Source of the DNA: Hyphomicrobiales bacterium
GTDB lineage: Bacteria; Pseudomonadota; Alphaproteobacteria; Rhizobiales; Beijerinckiaceae
Assembly (NCBI GenBank): GCA_027487245.1
Contig: JAIYDY010000013.1
Span: 1 to 60,981 of the forward strand
Direction: 5' to 3'
DNA: 60,981 nt
Shown here in pieces: positions 27,702 to 35,287 of the stretch. The position numbers and the translations under genes are program-made. Below the pieces are notes generated by a model. That model ran no database searches. It saw nothing but the letters and a program-made list of their open reading frames with translations, and had not been told where the DNA came from. How positions within the stretch are numbered: position 1 is the first letter of the stretch; every line of letters starts with the position of its first letter.

Positions 27702-28303
27702 AACCCTGTGCGCTGGCGGATGGCCGCGCTGAGGGTGCCGTCGTCGAGGTAGTCGAGTTCGCCGCCGACAGGCACACCATGGGCGAGGCGCGTGACCTTG
27801 ACGGGAAGGTGCGCAACCCGGTCTGTGATGTAATGGGCGGTGGTCGCGCCATCGACCGTGGCATTGAGGGCCAGGATCAGTTCCTTGACGGAAGGCCCCG
27901 CCGCCCGCGCGACGAGGCTGTCGATGGCGAGGTTTTCCGGCCTGACGCCGTCCATGGCCGACAGCACGCCGCCGAGCACATGGTAGCGCGCATTGATGGC
28001 AGCACTGCGTTCCAGCGCCCAGAGGTCGGCGACATCCGCCACCACCACGATGATGCTGTCATCGCGGCGCGGATCGCGGCAGACCGAGCACGGATCGGAG
28101 GTGTCGATGTTGCCGCAGGTGCTGCAGACCACGATGCGCTCATGGGCAACCTGCATGGCTTCGGAGAGCGGGCCAAGCAACTGCTCGCGCTTCTTGACCA
28201 GATGAAGAGCCGCGCGGCGCGCCGAGCGGGGCCCGAGGCCCGGCAATCGGGCGAGCAACTGGATCAGCCGCTCGATTTCCGGGCCGGCGGAGAACTTCGC
28301 CAT
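27698..28303 (-). CDS. recR: Recombination protein RecR
   Basis: RecR works with RecO and RecF to load RecA at gaps. The 201-residue protein has the helix-hairpin-helix [19 protein letters not shown]. The zinc finger is Cys60, Cys63, Cys72, Cys75 ([16 protein letters not shown]), and the Toprim domain includes [16 protein letters not shown] and YHVLGGVLS. Length is standard. It is the third gene of dnaX-ybaB-recR, 13 bases after ybaB, an arrangement conserved across proteobacteria. Confidence 0.97.
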   Translation of the reverse strand: MAKFSAGPEIERLIQLLARLPGLGPRSARRAALHLVKKREQLLGPLSEAMQVAHERIVVCSTCGNIDTSDPCSVCRDPRRDDSIIVVVADVADLWALERSAAINARYHVLGGVLSAMDGVRPENLAIDSLVARAAGPSVKELILALNATVDGATTAHYITDRVAHLPVKVTRLAHGVPVGGELDYLDDGTLSAAIRQRTGF

Positions 28304-28316
28304 CGGCCGGGCGGGC

Positions 28317-28637
28317 TCAGAACAGCTTCATGCCGGGCGGGATCGGCAGGCCCTTGGTGATCTCGGCCATGCGCTGCTCCATGACGCGTTCACCCTTGGT
28401 GCGGGCGTCGGAACAGGCTGCAATGATCAGGTCTTCGAGGATTTCGCGTTCGTCCGGGTTCATCAGCGACGGGTCGATGGTGATCGACTTCATCGCGCCC
28501 TTGGCCGTGGTCATGACCTTGACCATGCCGCCGCCGGCGAGGCCTTCGACCAGGGTGTTGTCGAGTTCGGCCTGCATGTCGGCCATTTTGGCCTGCATCT
28601 GTTGTGCCTGCTTCATCAGGCCCATCATGTCACGCAT
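28317..28637 (-). CDS. ybaB: YbaB/EbfC family nucleoid-associated protein
   Basis: A 106-residue small DNA-binding protein. It shows the typical N-terminal Met/Gln-rich helix [22 protein letters not shown], then [25 protein letters not shown] and [13 protein letters not shown], ending [10 protein letters not shown]. YbaB dimers bind and bridge DNA. AGGAG precedes the ATG. It lies between dnaX and recR in the same operon. Confidence 0.95.
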   Translation of the reverse strand: MRDMMGLMKQAQQMQAKMADMQAELDNTLVEGLAGGGMVKVMTTAKGAMKSITIDPSLMNPDEREILEDLIIAACSDARTKGERVMEQRMAEITKGLPIPPGMKLF

Positions 28638-28698
28638 GTGATCTGCTCCTGCTCAGGTGATGCCGATGGCTGCCCGAACGGGCAACGCACCGGCTTTC

Positions 28699-30636
28699 TC
28701 AGAATTCGATGTCCGGATAAGGGTCGCCGTCGCTGTCGAACAGGCCTTCGCCGGATTCGAGGGAAGCGGCAAGGCCCGCATCGGTTTCGTCTCCGGCTTG
28801 GGCCCCATCGGCGCTTTCGACCGCCGCACGGCTGCGCACATCGACGATCTTCGCGCCCGGAAAGGCAGCCATCAGCGCCTGCACCGCAGGATGCGTGGCT
28901 GCGCTGTCCTTGCGCTCGCGGTCCTGGGCCTCCTTCTGCTCGCGCAAGGTGGCCTGTCCCTCGGCCTGAACAAGGGTCACCATCCAGACCTGACCGGTCC
29001 AGTCCTTCAGCTTGCGGGCCAGTTCCTGCACGATGCCGCGGTCGCCCGTTGGCTCCAGCGAAATGTCGAGCCGTCCCTGTTCGATGCGGACCAGCCTCAG
29101 ATCGCGCTGGATCGCCGCTTGCAACTTGATGTCGCGGTTGCGCGCGGCCAGCGCCAGGATGTCTTCGAGCGAGCCGACGCGGACGACAGGCTGGGCCTGT
29201 TGCCGGGCTGTCTGCGCCGAAGCCTGTGCGCCGCCGTTGCCGCCGGCGGGGAGGGTGCGCGGCATGCTGGTCGGCATGGCCAAAGCCGGCCTCGCGGTCG
29301 CGAAGCCCGCTGATGCTGCCGGTCCTGCCTGCGGGCCAGGATCACGCACGGACGGTCCGGCCTGCGCTGCGGCTGCGCGTGGGCCTGGCGTCATCGCGCC
29401 ACCCGATTGAAGTAGCTTCAATGCTTCGTCGGGGGTTGGCAAATCCGCCGCATGGGCGATGCGGACCAGCACCATTTCGGCGGCTGGCAGCGGCCTGCCG
29501 GCCTCCTTCACCTCTGCGATGCCCTTGAGCAGCATCTGCCAGGTCCGGGAGAGCACGCGGACCGAGAGGGTTTCGGCAAAAGCGCTGCCGCGCACGCGCT
29601 CGGCCTGGGTGAGAGCGCTGTCCTTCCCTGCTTCGGGCACGATCTTGAGGCGGGTGACCAGATGAGTGAATTCCGCCAGTTCGCCCAGCACCGTGCCGGG
29701 GTCCGCACCGGCATCATACTGCGCCTTCAGTTCGGCCAGCGCTGCCGCGAGGTCACCTTTGAGCAGCAGCTCGAACAGGTCGATGACGCGGGCCCTGTCG
29801 GCGAGGCCGAGCATGGCCCGCACGTCATCGAGCCCGATCCGTCCGGCGGCATGGGCGATGGCCTGGTCGAGCAGGGACATGGCATCGCGGGCCGAGCCCT
29901 CGGCAGCGCGGGCAATGGCCTGAAGCGCCTCCTCGTCAGCCTCGACCTGCTCGGCGGCGCAGATGCGCGCCAGATGGCTGACGAGCACGCCCGCCTCGAT
30001 GCGCCTGAGGTCGAAACGCTGGCAGCGCGACAGGATGGTGACCGGAACCTTGCGGATCTCGGTGGTGGCGAAGATGAATTTGGCGTGCGGCGGGGGCTCT
30101 TCCAGCGTCTTGAGGAAGGCGTTGAAGGCCGAGCCCGAGAGCATGTGCACTTCGTCGATGATATAGACCTTGTAGCGCGCCGAAACCGGCGAATAGCGCA
30201 CCGCATCGTTGATCTGGCGGATGTTCTCGACGCTGTTGTTGGAGGCGGCGTCGATCTCCATCACGTCGATGTGCCGGCCCTCGATGATGGCCTGGCAATG
30301 AATGCCGGGCGTTGCCAGTTCGATGGTGGGCTGGCCGGTGCCATCGGCGGTCTGGAAGTTCAGGCCGCGCGCCAGGATGCGGGCGGTGGTGGTCTTGCCG
30401 ACGCCGCGCACACCGGTCAGCATCCAGGCCTGCGGAATGCGTCCCGAACTGAAGGCGTTGGACAGGGTGCGGACCATCGCTTCCTGCCCGATCAGGTCAG
30501 TGAAATCCTTCGGGCGATACTTGCGGGCCAGGACCTTGTAGGGCGAAGCTTGGCTTGCCGGGGCCGGCGCGGGCAACAGGCCGGCATCCAGAAAACCCGG
30601 CTGGTCAGGCATCTCGCCGGGGTTCTCTTCGGCCAT
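28699..30636 (-). CDS. dnaX: DNA polymerase III subunit gamma/tau
   Basis: DnaX is the clamp-loader ATPase and, through its tail, tethers the polymerase cores. The 645-residue protein has a 40-residue leader, then VLARKYRPKDFTDLIGQ, Walker A GVRGVGKTTTARIL, Walker B VYIIDEVHMLS, and the sensor segment FATTEIRKVPVTILSRCQRFDLR. An Ala/Pro-rich linker follows (about 410-480), then a tau-like C-terminal domain. The usual four-Cys zinc module after Walker A is missing (only one Cys, in GIHCQAI), as in many alphaproteobacteria. No A-rich slippery heptamer was seen. ATG 30636 was chosen; the frame stays open upstream across the SRP RNA gene, which is not translated. Confidence 0.96.
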   Translation of the reverse strand: MAEENPGEMPDQPGFLDAGLLPAPAPASQASPYKVLARKYRPKDFTDLIGQEAMVRTLSNAFSSGRIPQAWMLTGVRGVGKTTTARILARGLNFQTADGTGQPTIELATPGIHCQAIIEGRHIDVMEIDAASNNSVENIRQINDAVRYSPVSARYKVYIIDEVHMLSGSAFNAFLKTLEEPPPHAKFIFATTEIRKVPVTILSRCQRFDLRRIEAGVLVSHLARICAAEQVEADEEALQAIARAAEGSARDAMSLLDQAIAHAAGRIGLDDVRAMLGLADRARVIDLFELLLKGDLAAALAELKAQYDAGADPGTVLGELAEFTHLVTRLKIVPEAGKDSALTQAERVRGSAFAETLSVRVLSRTWQMLLKGIAEVKEAGRPLPAAEMVLVRIAHAADLPTPDEALKLLQSGGAMTPGPRAAAAQAGPSVRDPGPQAGPAASAGFATARPALAMPTSMPRTLPAGGNGGAQASAQTARQQAQPVVRVGSLEDILALAARNRDIKLQAAIQRDLRLVRIEQGRLDISLEPTGDRGIVQELARKLKDWTGQVWMVTLVQAEGQATLREQKEAQDRERKDSAATHPAVQALMAAFPGAKIVDVRSRAAVESADGAQAGDETDAGLAASLESGEGLFDSDGDPYPDIEF

Positions 30637-30719
30637 GCGCGCACGGGTCTTCTGATGGGAGCAACGGCGCTGCGCGGACCGCTGGTCCTGAGTCTGCGAG
30701 GCGCTGCTCGATGGTGAAA

Positions 30720-30817
30720 GTGGAAGGCTGGACGAAGACCCGCACGGTCTCGTTGGGGCTGCTTCCTTCCGGACCTGACCCGATTGGCGAGTGTTACGTC
30801 CTTCACCAACCTTCCAA
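30720..30817 (-). ncRNA. ffs: Signal recognition particle RNA, small (4.5S) type
   Basis: The invariant SRP RNA tip GGTCAGGTCCGGAAGGAAGC (Ffh/M-domain binding, GGAA tetraloop) is present on the minus strand, with its core at about 30759-30780. The ends pair: GGAAGGTTGG at the 5' end (30815-30806) with CCAGCCTTCC at the 3' end (30731-30722), a 10-bp closing stem with one G-U pair. The roughly 98-nt hairpin is the short bacterial form. It guides membrane-protein ribosomes to FtsY, upstream of YidC, which is also encoded here. It lies just upstream of dnaX on the same strand, a known alphaproteobacterial order. Confidence 0.95.
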
Positions 30818-30821
30818 GGTT

Positions 30822-30850
30822 CATATGCGATAGCTCGCTGCCAGATGCAA
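30822..30850 (-). promoter_or_regulatory. Putative sigma-70 promoter of ffs
   Basis: On the minus strand, TTGCAT (30850-30845) and CATATG (30827-30822) are separated by 17 bases. Initiation 6-7 bases later falls at the paired 5' end of the SRP RNA, near 30816. The hexamers match the consensus only partly, but spacing and the distance to the known RNA end support the call. Confidence 0.55.
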
Positions 30851-30974
30851 GGCTGCACCCGATGGCGGCGGGATCGCCAAAGGGACCAGTTGTGCTGATC
30901 GCCGTTGCGCGGCTTGCATCGGGGCGGGGCGGTTTTGCATGTCGTTCCGGATCGAATCGTCCTAGTTTAAGGCG

Positions 30975-31493
30975 ATGCCGACGCTGCACGTTTCACCCCT
31001 GTCCCGCCTGCACGATACGGTGCTCAGAACCGGTGCGAGCCACGTGGTGACGCTGATCAATGTCAACACCGCTGTTGAACGCCCGCCTTCGATTGCGCCG
31101 GACCGGCACCTGTTCATCGGCGTGTCGGACATCGTGCAGCCCGTGGACGGGCACATCACACCGGGCGAGGAGCACGTGCGCCGCCTGATAACGTTCATGC
31201 GGGGCTGGGATCGCGAGCGCCCGGTGGTGATCCATTGCTGGGCCGGCATCAGCCGGTCGACCGCCGCTGCCTACATCTCAGCCTGCATGTTCGATCCGTT
31301 GCGTGGCGAGGATGAGATCGCGCTGGCCTTGCGCAAGGCCTCGCCCTCGGCAACGCCCAATGCCCGGCTCGTGGCGATTGCCGATGATATCCTTGGCCGC
31401 AACGGGCGGATGGTGACAGCCATCGCCGGGATCGGACGTGGCGAGGATGCTTTCGAGGGCACGCCCTTCTCGCTGGCGGTGGGCTCCGGCTGA
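30975..31493 (+). CDS. Dual-specificity/tyrosine phosphatase-like protein
   Basis: A 172-residue cytosolic protein with the cysteine phosphatase signature VIHCWAGISRSTAAAY (Cys88, Arg94) and a likely general acid Asp52 in GVSDIVQP. The N-terminal MPTLHVSPLSRLHDTVLRTGASHVVTLIN is a pattern shared by rhizobial proteins annotated as tyrosine phosphatases. The substrate is unknown. It stands alone, divergent from ffs-dnaX, and is followed by 458 bases without a clear gene. Confidence 0.85.
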   Translation: MPTLHVSPLSRLHDTVLRTGASHVVTLINVNTAVERPPSIAPDRHLFIGVSDIVQPVDGHITPGEEHVRRLITFMRGWDRERPVVIHCWAGISRSTAAAYISACMFDPLRGEDEIALALRKASPSATPNARLVAIADDILGRNGRMVTAIAGIGRGEDAFEGTPFSLAVGSG

Positions 31494-31951
31494 CGATTCC
31501 GGCCCGAGACACCCATGCGCGCTGGTGCCGACGTGCTCCTTGCGTCTGTTGGACGCGGCCTTGGTCTGCGTCGCCCGATCACGAATTCGTGATCTTGAAG
31601 TCGGGCAACGGGACGACGTTGCGTTGATCGATGCCGATCGGCACCAAGCGTGCCGACATCAGCGAACATTTCGAAGTTTATGCGACTGATTGAACGGATG
31701 TGGTTGATCGCGCTGTTCTCGACGAAGATCCAGACGCTGGTATGCTGGCTTTCGTAAGGGAATGTGTTTACGCGTTGATCGCATCGGAAGGGTCGAAGGC
31801 GACTTATTCCATCAATGATTTTGAAATCTTGAATTTTTTAATCAGACTGTCACTGAGCGCTCAATTCGACGGGGATTAGTATTTTGCTTTGTTTCTGCCG
31901 TTCTTTTTTAACAATTGAAATTTTGTTTTACTTGTTGAACGAGACGGATGG
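31494..31951. other. 458-base intergenic region with low-GC island and no intact gene
   Basis: No complete gene was found. The stretch 31621-31740 is about 54% G+C and 31801-31920 only about 33% (hand counts), against about two-thirds around it. On the minus strand, two short frames offset by one shift read like protein: VWIFVENSAINHIRSISRINFEMFADV (about residues of one frame, ending near 31640) and LVPIGIDQRNVVPLPDFKI, stopping at TGA near 31590. This could be a decayed gene, but the match is only by eye. The AT-rich part ends at the Lrp-type gene and probably holds its promoter. Confidence 0.5.
31577..31594. repeat. Perfect 18-bp palindrome
   Basis: GATCACGAATTCGTGATC reads the same on both strands with no spacer. 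A perfect palindrome of this length is expected about 0.2 times in 61 kb of random sequence. It lies 84 bases after the phosphatase gene and 358 bases before the Lrp-type gene. It has no T-run, so an operator-like site is more likely than a terminator, but no regulator can be named. Confidence 0.6.
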
Positions 31952-32446
31952 ATGAACGAGAACGCATATAGACCCGCCATGCTGTTGCCGGACCTTGACG
32001 CCCGCGACAGGACGATCCTCCGGCTTCTGCAGGAGAATGGCCGGATCACGAACGCCGAACTTGCCGAACGCGTGCATCTTTCGGCCTCGGCCTGCCTGCG
32101 CCGCGTCAAGCAACTGGAAGAGAGCGGGCTCATCAAGGGCTACGCGATGTTGCTCGATGAAAAGACGGCGGGATTTCCAGGCACCGCCTATGTCTCGGTG
32201 ACGCTCGACCAGCAGGGAAGGGCTTCTCTCGACCGCTTCGAGAAGGCCATCATGCAGTTCGAGGAAGTGCTCGAATGCTATCTGCTGGCTGGCAATCACG
32301 ACTATCTGGTCAAGGTGGCCTACAAGGACAGCGCCGATTTCGAGCGCATCCATTCCGAGATCATCACGCAGTTGCCCGGCGTTTCCCGCGTCAATTCAAC
32401 GATGACGCTGCGCACCATCAAGCGCACCTCCGCCCTGCCGATCTGA
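31952..32446 (+). CDS. Lrp/AsnC-family transcriptional regulator
   Basis: A 164-residue feast/famine regulator. The helix-turn-helix covers LDARDRTILRLLQENGRITNAELAERVHLSASACLRRVKQLEESGLIKGY. The C-terminal RAM/AsnC ligand domain follows, with YVSVTLDQQGR, VLECYLLAGNHDYLVKVAYKD and LPGVSRVNSTMTLRTIKRTS. It probably senses an amino acid and may control itself; the AT-rich upstream region suits Lrp binding. The AzlCD exporter 9 kb away is a conceivable target class but is not linked. ATG 31952 follows GGATGG. Confidence 0.93.
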   Translation: MNENAYRPAMLLPDLDARDRTILRLLQENGRITNAELAERVHLSASACLRRVKQLEESGLIKGYAMLLDEKTAGFPGTAYVSVTLDQQGRASLDRFEKAIMQFEEVLECYLLAGNHDYLVKVAYKDSADFERIHSEIITQLPGVSRVNSTMTLRTIKRTSALPI

Positions 32447-32544
32447 GGGGCACGGCCGCACGGGACAGCACAGTGCTTGCCCCGCAGGCGGATGGGCGCG
32501 ATACAGTCAGGTCCAAACCCCCAGCGTGATGCCGAGTCGAAACC

Positions 32545-32802
32545 GTGGCCGATCCCAAATCCAACGATGACATCAAGGACCTCGCCTTCGAGCAGGCCTT
32601 GCAGCAGCTCGAACAGATCGTGGCCCGGCTCGAAAGCGGCAATGTCGCACTCGAGGACTCGATCCTTATCTACGAGCGCGGCGAAGCGCTGAAGAAGCGC
32701 TGCGACCTGCTGCTCAGCAAGGCCGAGGCGCGCATCGAGAAGGTGTCCGTGTCCGCCGATGGGCAGGCTGCCGGCCTGACGCCGCTCGATCCGGAAAGCT
32801 AG
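32545..32802 (+). CDS. xseB: Exodeoxyribonuclease VII small subunit
   Basis: XseB binds XseA to form exonuclease VII, which degrades single-stranded DNA. The 85-residue protein has the family core FEQALQQLEQIVARLESGNVALEDSILIYERGEALKKRCDLLLSKAEARIEKV. The start is GTG (MADPKSND). The large subunit XseA lies 10 kb away at 42.4-44.0 kb, so the subunits are not cotranscribed, which is usual. It is followed by the pirin gene after 103 bases. Confidence 0.96.
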   Translation: MADPKSNDDIKDLAFEQALQQLEQIVARLESGNVALEDSILIYERGEALKKRCDLLLSKAEARIEKVSVSADGQAAGLTPLDPES

Positions 32803-32905
32803 CGGGTTCCAGTTTCCCCTCAGGGTGGCCAATCATGCAGGAGTGCGCTTGCGGCGTGCGCTGGCGCGTGGGAGATTCCAGTCACGGAGTTGACGAGGAG
32901 CGCCC

Positions 32906-33823
32906 ATGTCACACCAGCCTGTGGATGATCCGGCACCCGGCGATGTCCATGCCTGCGCGGCCATCGAACAGGTGATCGTGCCGCGTGCCCGTGACCTTGG
33001 CGGGTTCGAGGTGCGGCGGGCCTTGCCATCGGTGGGCCGCAAGATGGTTGGACCGTTCATCTTCTTCGACCAGATGGGGCCATCCGAGTTCCTGCTCGGG
33101 CAGGGGCTCGATGTGCGGCCCCATCCCCATATCGGGCTGTCGACCGTGACCTTCCTGTTCGACGGCGAAATCATGCACCGCGATTCGCTGGGCACCGAAC
33201 TGGCGATCCGGCCGGGCGAACTCAACCTGATGACCGCCGGGCGCGGCATCACCCATTCCGAGCGCACGGCACCCGATATCAGGGCACGGGGCTCGCGCCT
33301 GTTCGGCATCCAGGCCTGGGCGGCCTTGCCCAAGACGCATGAGGAACAGCCGCCGGCCTTCGTTCATCACGGTGCGGAAGACCTTCCGGTCATTCGCGAC
33401 AATGGCCTGCGCACGCGGCTGATCATGGGTTCGGCCTATGGTGAGACCTCGCCGGTGAGCTTTCCATGGGCTGCGCTCTATGCCGAGGCGGTGCTGGCCC
33501 CGGGCGCGATCCTGCCGCTCGATGCCGACTATGAGGAGCGGGCAATCTATGTCGTGTCGGGCGAGATCGACATTGCCGGCGACAGCTTCGGGGCAGGGCG
33601 GCTGCTGATTTTCCGTCCGGGCGACCGGATTTCGGTTCTGGCGCTGTCCAACGCGCGCCTGATGTTGATTGGCGGCGATCCCATGGACGGGCCGCGCCAC
33701 ATCTGGTGGAACTTTGTGTCATCCTCGAAGGAGCGCATCGATCAGGCCAAGGAAGCGTGGAAAACCGGCAAGTTTGATGGCGTGCCGGGCGACAGCGAAC
33801 TCATTCCGCTGCCGTCGTCCTGA
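32906..33823 (+). CDS. Pirin family protein
   Basis: A 305-residue bicupin. The N-terminal pirin domain has the metal ligands in RPHPHIGLSTVTFLFDGEIMHRDS and in NLMTAGRGITHSER, followed by RLFGIQAWAALPK. The C-terminal cupin has YEERAIYVVSGEIDIAGDSF and the pirin tail GPRHIWWNFVSSSKERIDQAKEAWKTGKF. Bacterial pirins may act as quercetinases or regulators; which applies is unknown. It is convergent with the histidine kinase gene. Confidence 0.93.
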   Translation: MSHQPVDDPAPGDVHACAAIEQVIVPRARDLGGFEVRRALPSVGRKMVGPFIFFDQMGPSEFLLGQGLDVRPHPHIGLSTVTFLFDGEIMHRDSLGTELAIRPGELNLMTAGRGITHSERTAPDIRARGSRLFGIQAWAALPKTHEEQPPAFVHHGAEDLPVIRDNGLRTRLIMGSAYGETSPVSFPWAALYAEAVLAPGAILPLDADYEERAIYVVSGEIDIAGDSFGAGRLLIFRPGDRISVLALSNARLMLIGGDPMDGPRHIWWNFVSSSKERIDQAKEAWKTGKFDGVPGDSELIPLPSS

Positions 33824-33841
33824 ACAGGCGGGCGGCTTTGC

Positions 33842-35287
33842 TCAGATCTCGATGCGGAAGACCGCGCCGGTTTCGCTCGGCTCCAGTTCGATGCTGCCGC
33901 CGTGCAGGCGCACCAGTTCGGCAGCAATGGCAAGGCCAAGCCCGGTGCCGCCAGCGGTCGTCGAGCCGCTGAAGGCTTCGAACAGCAGGCCGCGCGCCCG
34001 CTGAGGCACGCCGGGGCCATTGTCGGCAACGCGGATGATGCTGCGCCCCTCGACCTGCTCGCAGGTGATGGTGACGACCGGGTCGGCGGTGCGTGACGCG
34101 GCCAGCGCCTGCCCGGCATTGCGCAGCAGGTTCGACAGCACGCGGAACATCTGGTCCGGATCGAGCGAGACGCGCATTGCGGTACTGACACGATTGTCGA
34201 GGCGCGGCTGTCCGGGCTGACCATAGCCCAGCATGTCGCCAACATCGCTGGCCAGCGCCGCCAGCGACACCGGTCTGCGCTGCGGATCAGGTTCGGTGAC
34301 CCGGCCATAGGCCAGCGTTGACTGGCAGAAATCGATGGCGCGGCCGAGGGTTGCGATCAGCTTGGGGCCGAAGCGCTGCACGGACGGATCCTTCGATTCG
34401 CCGATCCTGTCCGACAGCAACTGCGCCGAAGCCAGCATGTTGCGCAGGTCATGGTTGATCTTGCTCACGGCGAGGCCCACGGCGGCGAGCCGCTTTTTCT
34501 CACGCAGGGAACTGGCCAGTGTCCGTTCCATGCCGGCGAGGGCGATTTCGGCGTCGCCGATCTCGTCGTGCCGGCCGGAGGGCCTGACGATGCGGTTGGG
34601 GTCTTCGGGATCACCGGCGAAGGCCATGACGTTGCCCGCCAGCCGCTTGACCGGGCGGATGATCAGCCAACTCAGCGCCAGGAAGAGCAGGCCGGCTGTC
34701 ATGACGGCAATGAACAGCGAGATCCAGGCGATGTTGCGGGCGAACTCCAGCATGGCATGGCGGAGCGGTCGCTCGTCGATGACGATTTCGACGAAATCCG
34801 CCTCACCCATCGAGCGGCCGATGACGCGGATGCGCCGCTCGGCACCGTTGAACAGGATGTCGAAGCTCTCGATGATCGATGTCATGCGCCCATTGTCGCG
34901 CAGATCGACGGTCCGGCCCACTTCCGGTGGCAGGTTCTCCTGTGCCAGCAGGCGACGGGCACCGCCGGCACGCGCCGCGATGGCCAGCGCTCCGACACCG
35001 TCCAGCAACTGGGTTTCGAGGCCAGCCGGCAAGCCTTCGCGCGGCGAGGCTTCCAGCACCATCACGGCGACCTGCGCCGCTGCCAGCCGATCATCGAGCC
35101 AGTTGCGGCGGAAGTTGGCCACTGAGGGCACGAAGATCAGGATCTCCGCCACCATCACGAAGATGATGGTCAGTGTCAGCAGCTTCAGCGACAGGCCCAT
35201 GCGCCAGCGCGACCGCGCCGGAGGCGGATCGGGAGTGGCATTGCTGGTGTCGATCTTTGATGCGTCCAAACGCGGTGCCTCAGCCAA
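33842..35287 (-). CDS. Membrane sensor histidine kinase with HAMP domain
   Basis: A 481-residue kinase with membrane segments at about 33-55 and 187-210, a 130-residue periplasmic sensor between them and a HAMP domain after the second (IIRPVKRLAGNVMAFAGDP). The phosphoacceptor His279 lies in VSKINHDLRNML, an HDLRN-type H-box. The catalytic domain has LSNLLRNAGQAL (N box), VADNGPGVP (G1) and GTGLGLAIAAEL (G2). It overlaps the end of the upstream flavoprotein gene by 8 bases, so the two are probably coupled. No response regulator is adjacent, so its partner is elsewhere. The periplasmic domain is not recognised. Confidence 0.93.
   Translation of the reverse strand: MAEAPRLDASKIDTSNATPDPPPARSRWRMGLSLKLLTLTIIFVMVAEILIFVPSVANFRRNWLDDRLAAAQVAVMVLEASPREGLPAGLETQLLDGVGALAIAARAGGARRLLAQENLPPEVGRTVDLRDNGRMTSIIESFDILFNGAERRIRVIGRSMGEADFVEIVIDERPLRHAMLEFARNIAWISLFIAVMTAGLLFLALSWLIIRPVKRLAGNVMAFAGDPEDPNRIVRPSGRHDEIGDAEIALAGMERTLASSLREKKRLAAVGLAVSKINHDLRNMLASAQLLSDRIGESKDPSVQRFGPKLIATLGRAIDFCQSTLAYGRVTEPDPQRRPVSLAALASDVGDMLGYGQPGQPRLDNRVSTAMRVSLDPDQMFRVLSNLLRNAGQALAASRTADPVVTITCEQVEGRSIIRVADNGPGVPQRARGLLFEAFSGSTTAGGTGLGLAIAAELVRLHGGSIELEPSETGAVFRIEI

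Noticed and set aside
30637..30858. An N-terminal extension of DnaX across the SRP RNA gene
   Set aside because: The frame is open, but the extension would translate ffs and gives a low-complexity Ser-rich stretch; DnaX starts at 30636.
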